Shown: positions 36,543 through 45,241 of the stretch, in pieces
How positions within the stretch are numbered: the first letter of the stretch is position 1
How the letters are laid out: the number at the start of each line of letters is the position of its first letter
NCBI RefSeq assembly: GCF_004000905.1
Contig: NZ_BIMD01000001.1
Span: forward strand, 354,747 to 418,746
Reading direction: 5' to 3'
Source of the DNA: Paenibacillus humicus NBRC 102415
GTDB lineage: Bacteria > Bacillota > Bacilli > Paenibacillales > Paenibacillaceae
DNA length: 64,000 nt
Made by a program: the position numbers and the translations under genes
The notes under the pieces: model-generated
Seen by the model: the letters and a program-made list of their open reading frames with translations, nothing else
What the model was told of the DNA's origin: nothing
The model's database searches: none

Positions 36543-37085
36543 ATGGCTGAAATCCGCATCCGCAATACGAACGAACGCATTTCCGGCGATGAGCAAGTAA
36601 AAGCATTTTTGGATTCCCAGGAAGTGCTTTACGAGCACTGGGACATGAGCAAGCTCGACGCGTCCCTGCAGGAGAAGTTCACCCTGAGCGACGACGAAAA
36701 GGCCTCCATCCTGGAAACGTTCGACTCCGAAATCCGCGATCTGGCGGGCCGCCGAGGCTATCAGATCTGGGATATCATCACTCTGTCCGAGTCGACTCCG
36801 AATCTGGACGAGCTGCTCCAGAAATTCGAGAACGTCCACACGCATACCGAGGATGAAATCCGCGCTATCACAGCAGGCAAAGGCATCTTCATCATCAAGG
36901 GCTCCGACGACGTCGGCTACTTCGACGTAGAGCTAGAAGCCGGAGACGTCATCTCCGTTCCGGAGAACAAGCCGCATTTCTTCACCCTGATGGAGAACCG
37001 CAAAATTGTCGCTGTCCGTCTGTTTATTGAGAAAGACGGCTGGATCGCCCATAACTACTCCGATCCTGAATTCCAGAAAGCTTGA
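36543..37085 (+). CDS. mtnD: acireductone dioxygenase
   Basis: It is 180 aa, from ATG 36543 with AGAGGGA 7 nt upstream. It oxidises acireductone to the keto-acid precursor of methionine in the methionine salvage pathway. Cupin metal ligands are visible in VHTHTEDEIR (two His and Glu) and KPHFFTL (third His). No other mtn gene is in the window; its neighbour metH acts in the same amino-acid pathway. It is monocistronic. Confidence 0.92.
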   Translation: MAEIRIRNTNERISGDEQVKAFLDSQEVLYEHWDMSKLDASLQEKFTLSDDEKASILETFDSEIRDLAGRRGYQIWDIITLSESTPNLDELLQKFENVHTHTEDEIRAITAGKGIFIIKGSDDVGYFDVELEAGDVISVPENKPHFFTLMENRKIVAVRLFIEKDGWIAHNYSDPEFQKA

Positions 37086-37097
37086 TTTGCCGGCGCC

Positions 37098-37149
37098 AAA
37101 AAGGCTGCCGCCCGTCGTCTTCGGTTGAAGACGGGGCGGCAGCCTTTTT
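37098..37149 (+). terminator. intrinsic terminator after mtnD
   Basis: AAAAAGGCTGCCGCCC pairs with GGGCGGCAGCCTTTTT around an imperfect inner stem; it is symmetric enough to act on the minus strand too. Confidence 0.9.
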
Positions 37150-37261
37150 ATTCGGGGATGACCGTTCCAGTCGCCGATTCGCGGTTCGCGCTGCCGGCGC
37201 ATTCCCGCAGCCTCCGCTTGGGACGCGGAAGCTTGCACATCGGGAACTGTCCTGCGACGCC

Positions 37262-38047
37262 TTATGCAAGCAGCGGAATGAGCTGATCCAATCTCGTAAT
37301 TTCATGGCTGGGCACGATCTCCGGATTTTTCGCCTTTCCGCCCCGGTTGATCCATACCGATGTCATCCCGATCGTGTTCGCTCCGAGAATGTCGGTCGTA
37401 AGCTTGTCTCCAACCATGATGCCATCCTCTGGTTCGACTCCCAGCAGTTCAAGAGCATGGCGGAATATGCCGGCATCCGGCTTGCCTTTGCCGTAATTGC
37501 CGCTGATGACGATCTCGTCGAAGTAGGAGGTCAGCTCAGGCACGCCGAGCAGCTTCTCCTGCTGCAAATCCGGGGATCCGTTGGTCAGCAGAAGCAGCTT
37601 GTACTTGCCTTTGAGGGAGTCCAGCACCTCGAAGGTTTCCTCGTATACGATCGGCCGCTCGCGGCGTTCCTTCGGGAAGCGCTCGGCCAGCTCCGCTCCA
37701 AGCGCCGGATCGTCGACCCCGATGGCCGCGAGGCCGCGGGTCCAAGCATCCTTTCGGTAGCCTGGAGCGAGCTGCTCCAGCTTGCGGAACGATTCCAGCT
37801 CCCCCTCCGAAAAGCGGGCCCAAAGCCCTTCCAGCGGATTGATGCCGATTTGCTGCGTGAACGGGAACGTTTCATACGAGCTGTACAGCTCTCTCGCCTC
37901 CCGCTTCACTTCCTCCTCCAGCCGCTTCGGATCGACGCCCGCCTGCTCCTTGGCCCACTCGCAAGTGGCCTGGAAGGCTTCGTCCACGCTCCGCTCATCC
38001 CACAGGAGCGTATCGTCCAGATCAAAAAGTACCGCTTTCTTCGCCAT
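37262..38047 (-). CDS. HAD hydrolase, YsaA-like (possible phosphoserine phosphatase)
   Basis: It is 261 aa. HAD motifs: I AVLFDLDDTLLWD, II LLLTNGSPDL, III GKGKPDAGIF (Lys), IV IMVGDKLTTDILGAN. A helical C1 cap lies between motifs I and II. The layout and length match B. subtilis YsaA, which is assigned as a serine-pathway phosphatase; substrate assignment here is by resemblance only. Confidence 0.85.
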   Translation of the reverse strand: MAKKAVLFDLDDTLLWDERSVDEAFQATCEWAKEQAGVDPKRLEEEVKREARELYSSYETFPFTQQIGINPLEGLWARFSEGELESFRKLEQLAPGYRKDAWTRGLAAIGVDDPALGAELAERFPKERRERPIVYEETFEVLDSLKGKYKLLLLTNGSPDLQQEKLLGVPELTSYFDEIVISGNYGKGKPDAGIFRHALELLGVEPEDGIMVGDKLTTDILGANTIGMTSVWINRGGKAKNPEIVPSHEITRLDQLIPLLA

Positions 38048-38100
38048 CTCTCTCTTCCTCCCGAACCGTTATGTCCAAGCTGACGGCTGTAAGCCGGATG

Positions 38101-38607
38101 TCATTTCTGCGTAAAAGGAATGCCGTTGCGGGCGGCGAACTGCTCCAGGCTGACCGCCATACGGTCCGTAGGATATCGGTTCAGCACCCGGGAGAACACC
38201 CAGTTCGCACCTTTGACCTGCTCGATGACGACATAGCTTTTCATGACCGAGATGCCTTTGATGGCTTCTTTATTGAGACGCTTGTCGCCGGTCATGCGGC
38301 GCGTCTGCACAAAATCGGCTCCGACCGCCAGATAAGGGCGCCGCAGGAAGAACATCAAAGCCAAGAAGACGTACATCGCCACGACGATCCAGTTCCAGTT
38401 CGTCGCTCCTTCATCTTTTGGAAGGATCAGCACATACAAGGCGACGAAGAGCACCAGCATGATCGGGGAAATGTAGTTGCGGCCTTTGAACCGTTCCGTA
38501 CGATCCCCGGACGCCGCAGGCTTGATCGCGGTCTGTCCCCTCTTTTTTCTAGTTGCATTGATTTGCGCCGAATTGCGGCGTACTTTGCGTTCCCAGGAAC
38601 GAGACAA
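38101..38607 (-). CDS. membrane protein with PH-like C-terminal domain, unknown function
   Basis: It is 168 aa from TTG 38607 (LSRSWERK), 6-7 nt after GAGGTG. It has a basic N-terminal arm, two helices (about 49-65 and 75-89), then about 80 residues with short beta strands (GADFVQTRRMTG, YVVIEQVKGANWVFS) like bacterial PH domains. No motif identifies a function. It lies 53 bp upstream of the YsaA-like gene and could share its transcript. Confidence 0.7.
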   Translation of the reverse strand: MSRSWERKVRRNSAQINATRKKRGQTAIKPAASGDRTERFKGRNYISPIMLVLFVALYVLILPKDEGATNWNWIVVAMYVFLALMFFLRRPYLAVGADFVQTRRMTGDKRLNKEAIKGISVMKSYVVIEQVKGANWVFSRVLNRYPTDRMAVSLEQFAARNGIPFTQK

Positions 38608-38713
38608 TAGGGTCACCTCTGCCATAGATTTTGTTGGCCTTATTAGGACGGCTTGTCGGTATTACGTAAGCGGGCGGCTTCCCGTTTCGCGCGGAGACGC
38701 CGATGGCCGCCTG

Positions 38714-39700
38714 TCAGAGAGGCCTGCGGAATTTCTCCAGGAATCGCGTCGGATATTCCGAAGGCAGGCGGCTCGCCTCGTCCAAAGCTTCGAATTGCTC
38801 CTTCGTCAGCTCCCAGCCCGCAGCTCCCATGTTTTCTTCGTACTGCGCGTAAGTGCTCACTCCGAAGATCGGCGATGTGATGCCCTTCTGCTGGATGAGC
38901 CAGCGGAGAGCCGTTTGCGCAGGCGTCTTGCCGGCTTGCGCGGCTACCTCCTTAAGGACGTCCAGGATGCGGAAATTAGGATCTGTATTCCGGTATTGCC
39001 AGGAACTCTCGCCGGCATTCGCAGTCAGCCTGCCTTCTGTCGGCTCCTCGCGTCCGTAACGGCCGGTCAGGAAGCCCCCGCCAAGCGGCGCCCATGGAAT
39101 GATGCCGACGTTCTCTTCCAGGCAGAGCGGCACCATCTCGCGGTCCATTTCGCGATTCAGGAGGCTGTATTGCGGCTGCACGCTGATGAAGCGCGACCAT
39201 CCCCGGCTGTCGCTTATCGCGAGCGCCTTCATCATCTGCCAGGACAAGTAATTCGAGCATCCTATGTACCTGATTTTGCCGGCGGAGACGAGATCGTCCA
39301 GGGCGCGCAGCGTCTCCTCCAGCGGAGTGGCATGATCCCATACATGGACCTGGTAGAGGTCGATATAATCGGTGCCGAGCCGTTTCAAGCTCGCTTCCAC
39401 GTTCTGAACGATATGCTTGCGAGACAGTCCGGCTCCGTTGATATGCTCTTCCGTCTGCATGCGGACCTTGGTGGCCAGCACATATTCGTCCCGATTGCCT
39501 GCGATCGCCCGTCCGACGATCTCCTCCGATCTGCCGCCGGCGTAGACGTTGGCCGTATCCAGAAAATTGCCGCCCTCGCCGCGAAAATGGTGGATCATGC
39601 GAGCCGCTTCTTCTTCAGGCGTCGTATTGCCGAACATCATCGTTCCGAGACACAGCTCCGAGACGGCTAGCCCGCTTTTGCCGAGCAATCGGTATTCCAT
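38714..39700 (-). CDS. aldo/keto reductase
   Basis: It is 328 aa, an NADPH-dependent (beta/alpha)8 oxidoreductase. The tetrad is visible: Asp in FLDTANVY, Tyr in VYAGG, Lys in LATKVR, His in YQVHVWD. Cofactor motif GCSNYLSWQ and C-terminal FGVSTYAQ are typical. The start ATG 39700 follows the DUF896 stop by one base (TAA-A-ATG) with AAGGGGGG upstream, so the two are co-translated. Confidence 0.92.
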   Translation of the reverse strand: MEYRLLGKSGLAVSELCLGTMMFGNTTPEEEAARMIHHFRGEGGNFLDTANVYAGGRSEEIVGRAIAGNRDEYVLATKVRMQTEEHINGAGLSRKHIVQNVEASLKRLGTDYIDLYQVHVWDHATPLEETLRALDDLVSAGKIRYIGCSNYLSWQMMKALAISDSRGWSRFISVQPQYSLLNREMDREMVPLCLEENVGIIPWAPLGGGFLTGRYGREEPTEGRLTANAGESSWQYRNTDPNFRILDVLKEVAAQAGKTPAQTALRWLIQQKGITSPIFGVSTYAQYEENMGAAGWELTKEQFEALDEASRLPSEYPTRFLEKFRRPL

Positions 39701-39701
39701 T

Positions 39702-39893
39702 TTATTGGCCCCCCTTGTTCTCGTCATCCACCCATTCAATGTTGTCCAGCTGCTGCTTGAAATTGCGCTTGAAATTGGCCAGATACTGCTGTCTGAGCTG
39801 CGTCCGTTCTATGACTTCCTCAGGCGTCAGCCCGACAGATTTGTGCTTGCGGGAAAGCTCGTTGATCCTTGCGATCAAGGCATCGATATCCAC
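39702..39893 (-). CDS. DUF896 protein (YnzC-like)
   Basis: It is 63 aa from GTG 39893 (AGAGGTG upstream). The family pattern is clear: IDALIARINELSRKHK, GLTPEEV and KRNFKQQLDNIEWVD. In B. subtilis ynzC sits next to yneA and yneB in the lexA locus; here it is still near lexA and the yneA-like gene but yneB is absent and a terminator intervenes. The function is unknown. Upstream TTGACA (39953-39958) lacks a good -10. Confidence 0.85.
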   Translation of the reverse strand: MDIDALIARINELSRKHKSVGLTPEEVIERTQLRQQYLANFKRNFKQQLDNIEWVDDENKGGQ

Positions 39894-39964
39894 TCGTCGT
39901 TCACCTCTGTTCATTGACGTTTCCTTCTAACTTTGAACTACGGAGAAGAGCTTGTCAAGAAAGC

Positions 39965-39991
39965 CAAAAAACCCCGGCGATGTCTCCCGGG
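39965..39991 (-). terminator. intrinsic terminator after the yneA-like gene
   Basis: CCCCGG/CCGGGG stem followed on the minus strand by six T. Confidence 0.8.
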
Positions 39992-40051
39992 GCTGATATC
40001 TATCGAAATGAAATTAGACTCTCAAAACGGGCGAGGCCTAAAAGAAGCCGT

Positions 40052-40516
40052 TCAAGATTGCTTGGGAATGATCAAGGTCTGACCCGCCTGCAGATCGGAA
40101 TCCTTCAGGCCGTTGCGCTGCTTGATCATGAAGACGCTGCGCCTGATGTCATGGGAAAGGCCGGAATTCCCGGCGATGGACCAGAGAGTGTCTCCGCTCG
40201 TCACCGTGACGGTCAGCTCGCCCTCAGCTGCGGGGGCGATTCCAGAAGAGCTCGCTCCGGAAAATCCCCAAAAGCTGGAGAAGACCAGAAGGAACAGGAG
40301 GATTGACGCTGCATATGGAAGCAGGCGGCGCGGACGTCTGCTCCCGGCTGTCCTTGCCGAGACAGCGGAGGAACGGGGGATGAATCTGGAATCGCCGGGA
40401 ACTGCTCCGGGACGGAAGCATTCCTTGAGATAATGATGTTCCTGCTTCTTCACTTGCCTGCGGACCGTTGCCTCAGAGCCTCGCTCCGGCGTGCTGTATC
40501 CAGATAAAGTCATCAT
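40052..40516 (-). CDS. LysM membrane protein, YneA-like SOS division inhibitor
   Basis: It is 154 aa: a basic cytoplasmic N-terminus, one helix (LLPYAASILLFLLVFSSFWG, about 65-85), a short linker and a LysM domain (VTSGDTLWSIAG to LQAGQTLIIP). B. subtilis YneA (about 105 aa) has the same topology, is divergent from lexA and halts division during SOS. Here the N-terminal arm is about 55 residues longer. Start ATG 40516 (or the next Met) with GGGGAG 9 nt upstream. LexA boxes lie in its promoter. Confidence 0.8.
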   Translation of the reverse strand: MMTLSGYSTPERGSEATVRRQVKKQEHHYLKECFRPGAVPGDSRFIPRSSAVSARTAGSRRPRRLLPYAASILLFLLVFSSFWGFSGASSSGIAPAAEGELTVTVTSGDTLWSIAGNSGLSHDIRRSVFMIKQRNGLKDSDLQAGQTLIIPKQS

Positions 40517-40530
40517 GACCGTTCACTCCC

Positions 40531-40668
40531 CAAACGTTTGTTCTTATTCCCAGAATAACACGAACATTTGTTTTGGTCAACGCTTATTTGGAACGTATGT
40601 TCGCCGATCGGAATCGCTCTATGCGAACGGCTGTTTCTCGAACTTATGTTTGTACGAACTCGGGTTCT
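40531..40668. promoter_or_regulatory. array of LexA boxes between yneA-like gene and lexA
   Basis: Matches to CGAACRNRYGTTYG: 40531-40544 (11/14), 40561-40574 (12/14), 40590-40603 GGAACGTATGTTCG (13/14), 40624-40637 (12/14), 40639-40652 CGAACTTATGTTTG (13/14), 40655-40668 (11/14). The best three or four are probably bound; the outer ones are weak. Confidence 0.75.
40552..40580 (-). promoter_or_regulatory. promoter of the yneA-like gene with LexA box in the spacer
   Basis: TTGACC (40575-40580), 17 bp, TATTCT (40552-40557) on the minus strand. The spacer holds CGAACATTTGTTTT (40561-40574 on the plus strand), a 12/14 LexA match. Confidence 0.65.
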
Positions 40669-40678
40669 GTGCTATACT
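40650..40678 (+). promoter_or_regulatory. sigma-A promoter of lexA
   Basis: TTGTAC (40650-40655), 17 bp, TATACT (40673-40678). The -35 overlaps the 13/14 LexA box at 40639-40652, consistent with autorepression. Confidence 0.7.
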
Positions 40679-40726
40679 TTGCCTACATATTTCTTTCTAC
40701 TAATTTCTAGTTTTGGAGTGATTGCG

Positions 40727-41350
40727 ATGTCTAAAGTGTCCAACCGCCAGCAGGCCATTCTTGACTTCATCAAGAACGAAGTCCGGGACAAAGGCTATCC
40801 ACCTTCAGTACGTGAGATCGGCGAGGCGGTAGGCCTGGCATCCAGCTCCACGGTGCATGGCCATCTGGACCGCCTGGAGAAGAAGGGCCTGATCCGCCGA
40901 GACCCTACCAAGCCGCGCGCCATCGAGATTCTCGACGGCGACGATGCCGCCATGCTGCCCTTTCCCGTCTCGATCAGCCGCGTTCCCGTCGTCGGCAAGG
41001 TAACGGCCGGAGTGCCGATCATGGCGACCGAGAACATCGAGGAGTACTTCCCTTTGCCGGCTGACTATGTCGGCGATCACGAGGTGTTCATGCTGAGCGT
41101 CGTCGGGGAGAGCATGATCGAAGCGGGCATACATAATGGCGATTACGTCATCGTCCGCCAGCAGCCTTCCGCCAGCAACGGCGATATCGTCGTAGCCATG
41201 ACGGAAGATGACGAAGCGACGGTCAAGACGTTCTACAAGGAACGCGACCATATTCGGCTTCAGCCCGAGAACGCCTCCATGGAGCCGATCCGGCTCAAGA
41301 ATGTGACGATTCTCGGCAAGGTAATCGGATTGTTCCGCAATCTTCACTGA
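40727..41350 (+). CDS. lexA: SOS repressor LexA
   Basis: It is 207 aa from ATG 40727. The N-terminal winged helix ([35 protein letters not shown]) binds the SOS operators. The autocleavage site is Ala94-Gly95 (KVTAGVP), with catalytic Ser129 (VVGESM) and Lys167 (ATVKTF), all conserved. RecA filament-stimulated self-cleavage would derepress the divergent yneA-like gene and probably the mrfA unit. Confidence 0.97.
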   Translation: MSKVSNRQQAILDFIKNEVRDKGYPPSVREIGEAVGLASSSTVHGHLDRLEKKGLIRRDPTKPRAIEILDGDDAAMLPFPVSISRVPVVGKVTAGVPIMATENIEEYFPLPADYVGDHEVFMLSVVGESMIEAGIHNGDYVIVRQQPSASNGDIVVAMTEDDEATVKTFYKERDHIRLQPENASMEPIRLKNVTILGKVIGLFRNLH

Positions 41351-41420
41351 GGCATGTCCCTTTTGGGCCAATAGGAAGTCCCTTCCATTACCCCTCCATA
41401 TCCGGCTTTATTCACCCCTT

Positions 41421-41453
41421 CGCGCACTCTGACAGAGTGCGCGTTTGTTTTTC
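41421..41453 (+). terminator. intrinsic terminator after lexA
   Basis: CGCGCACTCT/AGAGTGCGCG with a 3-nt loop followed by TTTGTTTTT. Confidence 0.85.
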
Positions 41454-41496
41454 AAAGGTTCTTATTTTTCGCTGTTGTTCGCTGCTTTTCGCATTG

Positions 41497-42069
41497 TCAT
41501 CGAAACTTTTCGTGGAAAAACTCGTTCAGGTAAATATGCTTGGAGCCCGGGTATTGAAAGCTCATGTAGAATCCCGAGGATTCAAGATGAACTCCGGTCA
41601 AGTACCGGCTTCGCACATAGGGCCTGATCAATCGGCGGAATCTTTCCTCCTGCCCGCTTCGTATCAGAACCGCCGCCTCCTTGGCGAAGGTGCCGCTGCC
41701 GGCCAGCTTCCGGTAGAGCGGCAGCACGGCCGCCGATAGCCTGCGGAGCACAGCTGCCGAAAAAGCGAATTGCGCCGTTCCGGGCGGAATGGTCGTCGCA
41801 TTCGTGTACGCTCGAACAGGCGGTGGATAGTTGAAGTCCACGAAAAATCCGATGCCGTTCGTACTGAACGAATTGACCGGCGCAAGCGGAGCCTCCTCCT
41901 TGAACAGCTTCAACAGCGTATCGAGATCCGCCGCTCGTACTGCAGCGCTCCATTCCTCGGCGAATGGACGGCTTCTAACGAACCGGGCATAAAGCGGCAG
42001 CATGCTGGAGGCTGTCCGCGCGAGCACAAGCCCTGACACCCCAGCTCTCGGCTTTGATTGTCTGGCCAC
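41497..42069 (-). CDS. protein with two tandem approx. 65-residue repeats, unknown function
   Basis: It is 190 aa from GTG 42069 with GGGGGGAAGAG upstream. Two halves align: LPLYARFVRSRPFAEE ... GIGFFVDFNYPPP (about 24-83) and LPLYRKLAGSGTFAKE ... SSGFYMSFQYPGS (about 117-178). Each half is a helix pair followed by a phi-x-phi-F-x-Y-P strand motif. There is no signal peptide and no known family. It is monocistronic. Confidence 0.75.
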   Translation of the reverse strand: MARQSKPRAGVSGLVLARTASSMLPLYARFVRSRPFAEEWSAAVRAADLDTLLKLFKEEAPLAPVNSFSTNGIGFFVDFNYPPPVRAYTNATTIPPGTAQFAFSAAVLRRLSAAVLPLYRKLAGSGTFAKEAAVLIRSGQEERFRRLIRPYVRSRYLTGVHLESSGFYMSFQYPGSKHIYLNEFFHEKFR

Positions 42070-42164
42070 GCTCTTCCCCCCTGTTAACGAATCCTAACCG
42101 GAATGTTCCGGCAAGATGCCTATGAGTATGAGCCTATGCCGCCCTAAGATTGTCCGAGAACAAG

Positions 42165-42193
42165 AAAAAACGGCTTGTCCGATCGGACAGCCG
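42165..42193 (-). terminator. intrinsic terminator after GNAT gene
   Basis: CGGC-GTCC GATC GGAC-GCCG stem followed by six T on the minus strand. Confidence 0.8.
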
Positions 42194-42226
42194 CCGTCAA
42201 AGCTTATTGGGTTGATCTGCACTCTC

Positions 42227-42685
42227 TCATAATTGCTTTGTCATAAATACGCTATTTGGGTCTTCCTCATAGCCAGAGAACGGCCCGCATTCGATAAAGC
42301 CGAAGGACGCATACAAATCGCGGGCCGGAACAAAGGCATCCATGGAGCCTGTCTCCAAGCTGATTCGAGCATAACCCCTTCGTTTGGCTTCCTGGATAAT
42401 ATGATCAAGAAGCTTTCGGGCAACGCCCTTGCGCAAATGTCTCGAAGCCGTCCTCATGGACTTGAGCTCGCCATGGCTGGCGTCGAGCTCCTTGAGAGCG
42501 CCGCATCCGAGCAATTCCCCCTCTTCCCAGACGCTCCAGAAAGTGATTTCCGGCTTTTTCAATTCATTCAAGTCCAACGCGTGAATGCTTTCAGGAGGAG
42601 AATTTTCGGCCATCCCCCGGAGATGCTCCCCGATCAAAGCCCGGACATCAGGCCCGTTTAAGTCATCCAACATAATTCTCATCAT
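42227..42685 (-). CDS. GNAT family N-acetyltransferase
   Basis: It is 152 aa from ATG 42685 (GGGGAGAG 6 nt upstream; the next codon is also ATG). GNAT motifs: GCGALKEL, GELKSMRTASRHLRKGVARKLLDHII (acetyl-CoA loop R-K-G-V-A), RISLETGSMDAF, and LYASFGFIECGPF. It resembles small-molecule or protein N-acetyltransferases of the YjgM/PaiA group. Substrate unknown. Confidence 0.85.
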   Translation of the reverse strand: MMRIMLDDLNGPDVRALIGEHLRGMAENSPPESIHALDLNELKKPEITFWSVWEEGELLGCGALKELDASHGELKSMRTASRHLRKGVARKLLDHIIQEAKRRGYARISLETGSMDAFVPARDLYASFGFIECGPFSGYEEDPNSVFMTKQL

Positions 42686-42885
42686 TTCATTCTCTCCCCT
42701 GTCCAATCCATTACCTGTATTATATCGGTGTCCGGGTAGGGGAAAAAGGGAGAAATTAAAAAGCAATTTTCATCTTTTCAATCCTTTTCATCACCTAAAT
42801 AGATTACGCTGATTCGCTGCTGGAACCACAGTGGCAGGCAGGCTCTTCACTCCAGTATTTTCTGCTGCACAAACGTAGCTGTAAA

Positions 42886-42925
42886 CAAAAAAAAAGCCCT
42901 CCGACTAGTAAGTTCAGCGGGCTTT
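42886..42925 (-). terminator. intrinsic terminator after the collagen-like gene
   Basis: AGCCCGCTGA pairs with TCGGAGGGCT and is followed on the minus strand by nine T. Confidence 0.8.
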
Positions 42926-42951
42926 CTATATATGTTACAACGAAAATTAAC

Positions 42952-43995
42952 TTAAGCAATCTGAATGATGACAAGATGTGCAGAGACGGATCTGGTTCCA
43001 CCAGCAAGAGGAGTTATCGTTAATGCAGTTGAGTTCCCGGCTGGATTACGAACCGTGAGGATAGAATTTATCACTGTCGTTTGGACAAGGGCTGTGCCTA
43101 CGATCTGCGATGTGCCCGTTGCCCGCCCAACTACCGTGTACGCGAGATCGGCGCCGTTAAGTGTCAATATGAGTTGCCCCGCCTCGGTCACACTCACCTG
43201 GAACAGAATCTGATAGGTTCCAATCGCAGCCAGGTTAAATGTAGTTGGACCTGTTCGTGTAATGGCAGTACCGCTTGTTGGCCCATTTTGAGGAAAGCTG
43301 ACATCAGTACCCGGTGCGACTGTTGCAGCATTATCGGGTGGCATCAAGGCGAAAAAGTCTGAAAAAGCGAGTACTCCGCCTGTTGCTCCTGTGGTTCCAG
43401 TAGCTCCTGCTGCTCCTGTGGCCCCTGCTGCTCCTGCTGCTCCTGCTGCTCCTGTCGCTCCTGTTGCTCCTGCGGTTCCGGCCGGGCCTGTTGCTCCCGT
43501 TGCTCCTGTTGCCCCAACTCCTGGTCCAGTCGCTCCCGTCGCGCCCGCAGGGCCTGTTGGCCCGATAGCTCCAGTTGTCCCTATTCCCGTTGGCCCTGCT
43601 AGACCTGTTGGCCCCGTTGCTCCTGTGGTTCCAGTAGCTCCTGTGGCTCCTGCTGCTCCTGTGGCTCCTGCTGCTCCTGTGGCTCTTGTGGCTCCTGTGG
43701 CTCCTACTGCTCCTGTTGCTCCTGCGGTTCCGGCCGGGCCTGTTGCTCCCGTTGCTCCTGTTGCCCCAACTCCTGGTCCAGTCGCTCCCGTCGCGCCCGC
43801 AGGGCCTGTTGGCCCGATAGCTCCAGTTGTCCCTATTCCCGTTGGCCCTGCTAGACCTGTTGGCCCCGTTGCTCCTACTGGACCTGCAGGTCCAGTAGGA
43901 CACGGCAGACAAATGCCTTGCGGTCCTGTTGGTCCTGGAGGCCCTTGCGGTCCTTGCGGTCCTGGAGGACCTGGAGGACCCGGTAATCTTCCCAT
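42952..43995 (-). CDS. BclA-like collagen-triple-helix protein, probably spore surface
   Basis: It is 347 aa from ATG 43995 (GGGGAG 9 nt upstream); ATG 44031 is a weaker alternative. After a short head ([12 protein letters not shown]) come about 60 Gly-X-Y triplets, mostly GATGPT/GPTGPA, interrupted once by ICLPCP. A C-terminal globular domain of about 135 residues ([22 protein letters not shown] ...) resembles the BclA/C1q-like trimerisation head. Thr-rich triplets are typical glycosylation sites in exosporium nap proteins. A 168-bp segment is duplicated exactly. Confidence 0.85.
   Translation of the reverse strand: MGRLPGPPGPPGPQGPQGPPGPTGPQGICLPCPTGPAGPVGATGPTGLAGPTGIGTTGAIGPTGPAGATGATGPGVGATGATGATGPAGTAGATGAVGATGATRATGAAGATGAAGATGATGTTGATGPTGLAGPTGIGTTGAIGPTGPAGATGATGPGVGATGATGATGPAGTAGATGATGAAGAAGAAGATGAAGATGTTGATGGVLAFSDFFALMPPDNAATVAPGTDVSFPQNGPTSGTAITRTGPTTFNLAAIGTYQILFQVSVTEAGQLILTLNGADLAYTVVGRATGTSQIVGTALVQTTVINSILTVRNPAGNSTALTITPLAGGTRSVSAHLVIIQIA
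43457..43876. repeat. exact 168-bp tandem duplication in the collagen region
   Basis: 43457-43624 and 43709-43876 are identical at an offset of 252 bp (84 codons, 28 triplets), keeping the reading frame. Confidence 0.85.
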
Positions 43996-44612
43996 TAATG
44001 TACACTCCCCTCTTGTTGTGGAATCGCTCATAGGACGTATCTTTATTTGCAAGCTATTCCATTTATTAAAGCTTTATTCCTACAAGAAAAGTCAAATCGA
44101 GCTTGGATATGGGTATTGAAGAGCGTCCGTTTGACTTTCGGTTGAAGGTTGAGTTGTACTCCTTTCCACACCCTTAGGCCCGGTCAGGTCAAGCTTGGTT
44201 TCTTATGTCCGGAGATCCCCTTCAGGATCAACTTTTTTATTCCTTCAAATAAAATAAAATCAAATCATTTGTTCTGTAAGAAACAAATCGGTCCAGTCCA
44301 ACCATTTCGTATTTGTTAGAAGGTTTATACTCAACACATCCATCGGAAACGTGACCTTTGCACAGGAGCCTGCAATCACTGGCACTCTCATCATATGGGA
44401 CAGAAACAATTTATCATTGAAAGAGCCAATGTGGCTAAGAACCGCATGAACCGCATTTAGGGTGACTAACGGAGAACTTTAGTTCAGCGATTCAGGAGCA
44501 GTTTGCCGACACCGCAGCTGCTCCTTCTGTCGTTAAGCTAATAGACAGGATAACGCTATTATTTCTCGAATGGTAGGAGTAACAAAGTTTAAGGTGCGCA
44601 GGAGGCCACGGC
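43996..44612. other. 617-bp region without a supportable gene
   Basis: Contains the putative late promoter area of the collagen gene (minus-strand CATATCCAA, resembling a sigma-K -10). It also has a palindrome ATTTGTT-AACAAAT near 44267-44288 and a weak hairpin plus T-run near 44225. Base composition is more AT-rich than the flanks. Confidence 0.4.
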
Positions 44613-45092
44613 ATGTTGAAACTATTCGAGTATAACTGGCAAGTTCGCAAAGATTGGTTTGACTGGTGCGATACAGTGAGCGAGGAAGAGTTGATGAAAA
44701 GACGCACCGGCGGCATAGGGTACATCCTTTCCACTCTGTATCACATTGTGGCAGTCGAGTATGGCTGGATATGCGGTGGTATACAAGAAAAAGCGATTAC
44801 AATCCCTCAGTTTGAGGAAGTGGCAAGCTTGCAGCAAATAAAAGATTTTTCAGGCCGTTGCCACTTGGAACTCGCTCCATTTGTGTATGATTGGAAGGAT
44901 AGTTTGGAAGACCGCATGATGATTGATATCACGGATGAAGGGGAACGGGAATCCCATAAATACGGCGAAGTAATGCGGCACGTGATCGCCCACGAAATCC
45001 ACCACATCGGTCAATTGTCTATATGGTCACGAGAAATCGGAAAGAAGCCGGTTACTGCAAACTTGATTGGCAGAGGATTATTCGATATTTAA
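44613..45092 (+). CDS. DinB family protein
   Basis: It is 159 aa with AGGAGG 8 nt before ATG. It is a four-helix bundle of the DinB/YfiT superfamily: three metal-binding His are apparent (LYHIVAVEYGW, and HVIAHEIHHIGQ). Members include thiol-dependent S-transferases. Codon usage is more AT-rich than its neighbours, and it lies beside decayed integrase sequence, which suggests horizontal acquisition. Confidence 0.85.
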   Translation: MLKLFEYNWQVRKDWFDWCDTVSEEELMKRRTGGIGYILSTLYHIVAVEYGWICGGIQEKAITIPQFEEVASLQQIKDFSGRCHLELAPFVYDWKDSLEDRMMIDITDEGERESHKYGEVMRHVIAHEIHHIGQLSIWSREIGKKPVTANLIGRGLFDI

Positions 45093-45135
45093 CGTAGCCA
45101 TGTCCTATTGAACAACGGGATACGTTAGCTCAATG

Positions 45136-45165
45136 AACCGCCCCCCATGTAGGGCGGTTTTCTTT
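45136..45165 (+). terminator. intrinsic terminator after the DinB-family gene
   Basis: AACCGCCC/GGGCGGTT followed by TTCTTT. Confidence 0.75.
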
Positions 45166-45204
45166 AGGTTGAAAATCAACATTAAGATTTAACATAGCCT
45201 AGAA

Positions 45205-45238
45205 CAAAAAAGCCCGCCGACCACAAGGCCAGCGGGCT
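45205..45238 (-). terminator. intrinsic terminator of a lost minus-strand gene
   Basis: AGCCCGC/GCGGGCT stem followed on the minus strand by TTTTTT, immediately downstream of the zinc-finger fragment at 45242-45409. Confidence 0.75.
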
Positions 45239-45241
45239 ATT

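Noticed and set aside
43391..43990. Short repeats resembling a CRISPR array
   Set aside because: The periodicity is 9 bp from Gly-X-Y codons inside a collagen-like gene; there are no regular unrelated spacers.
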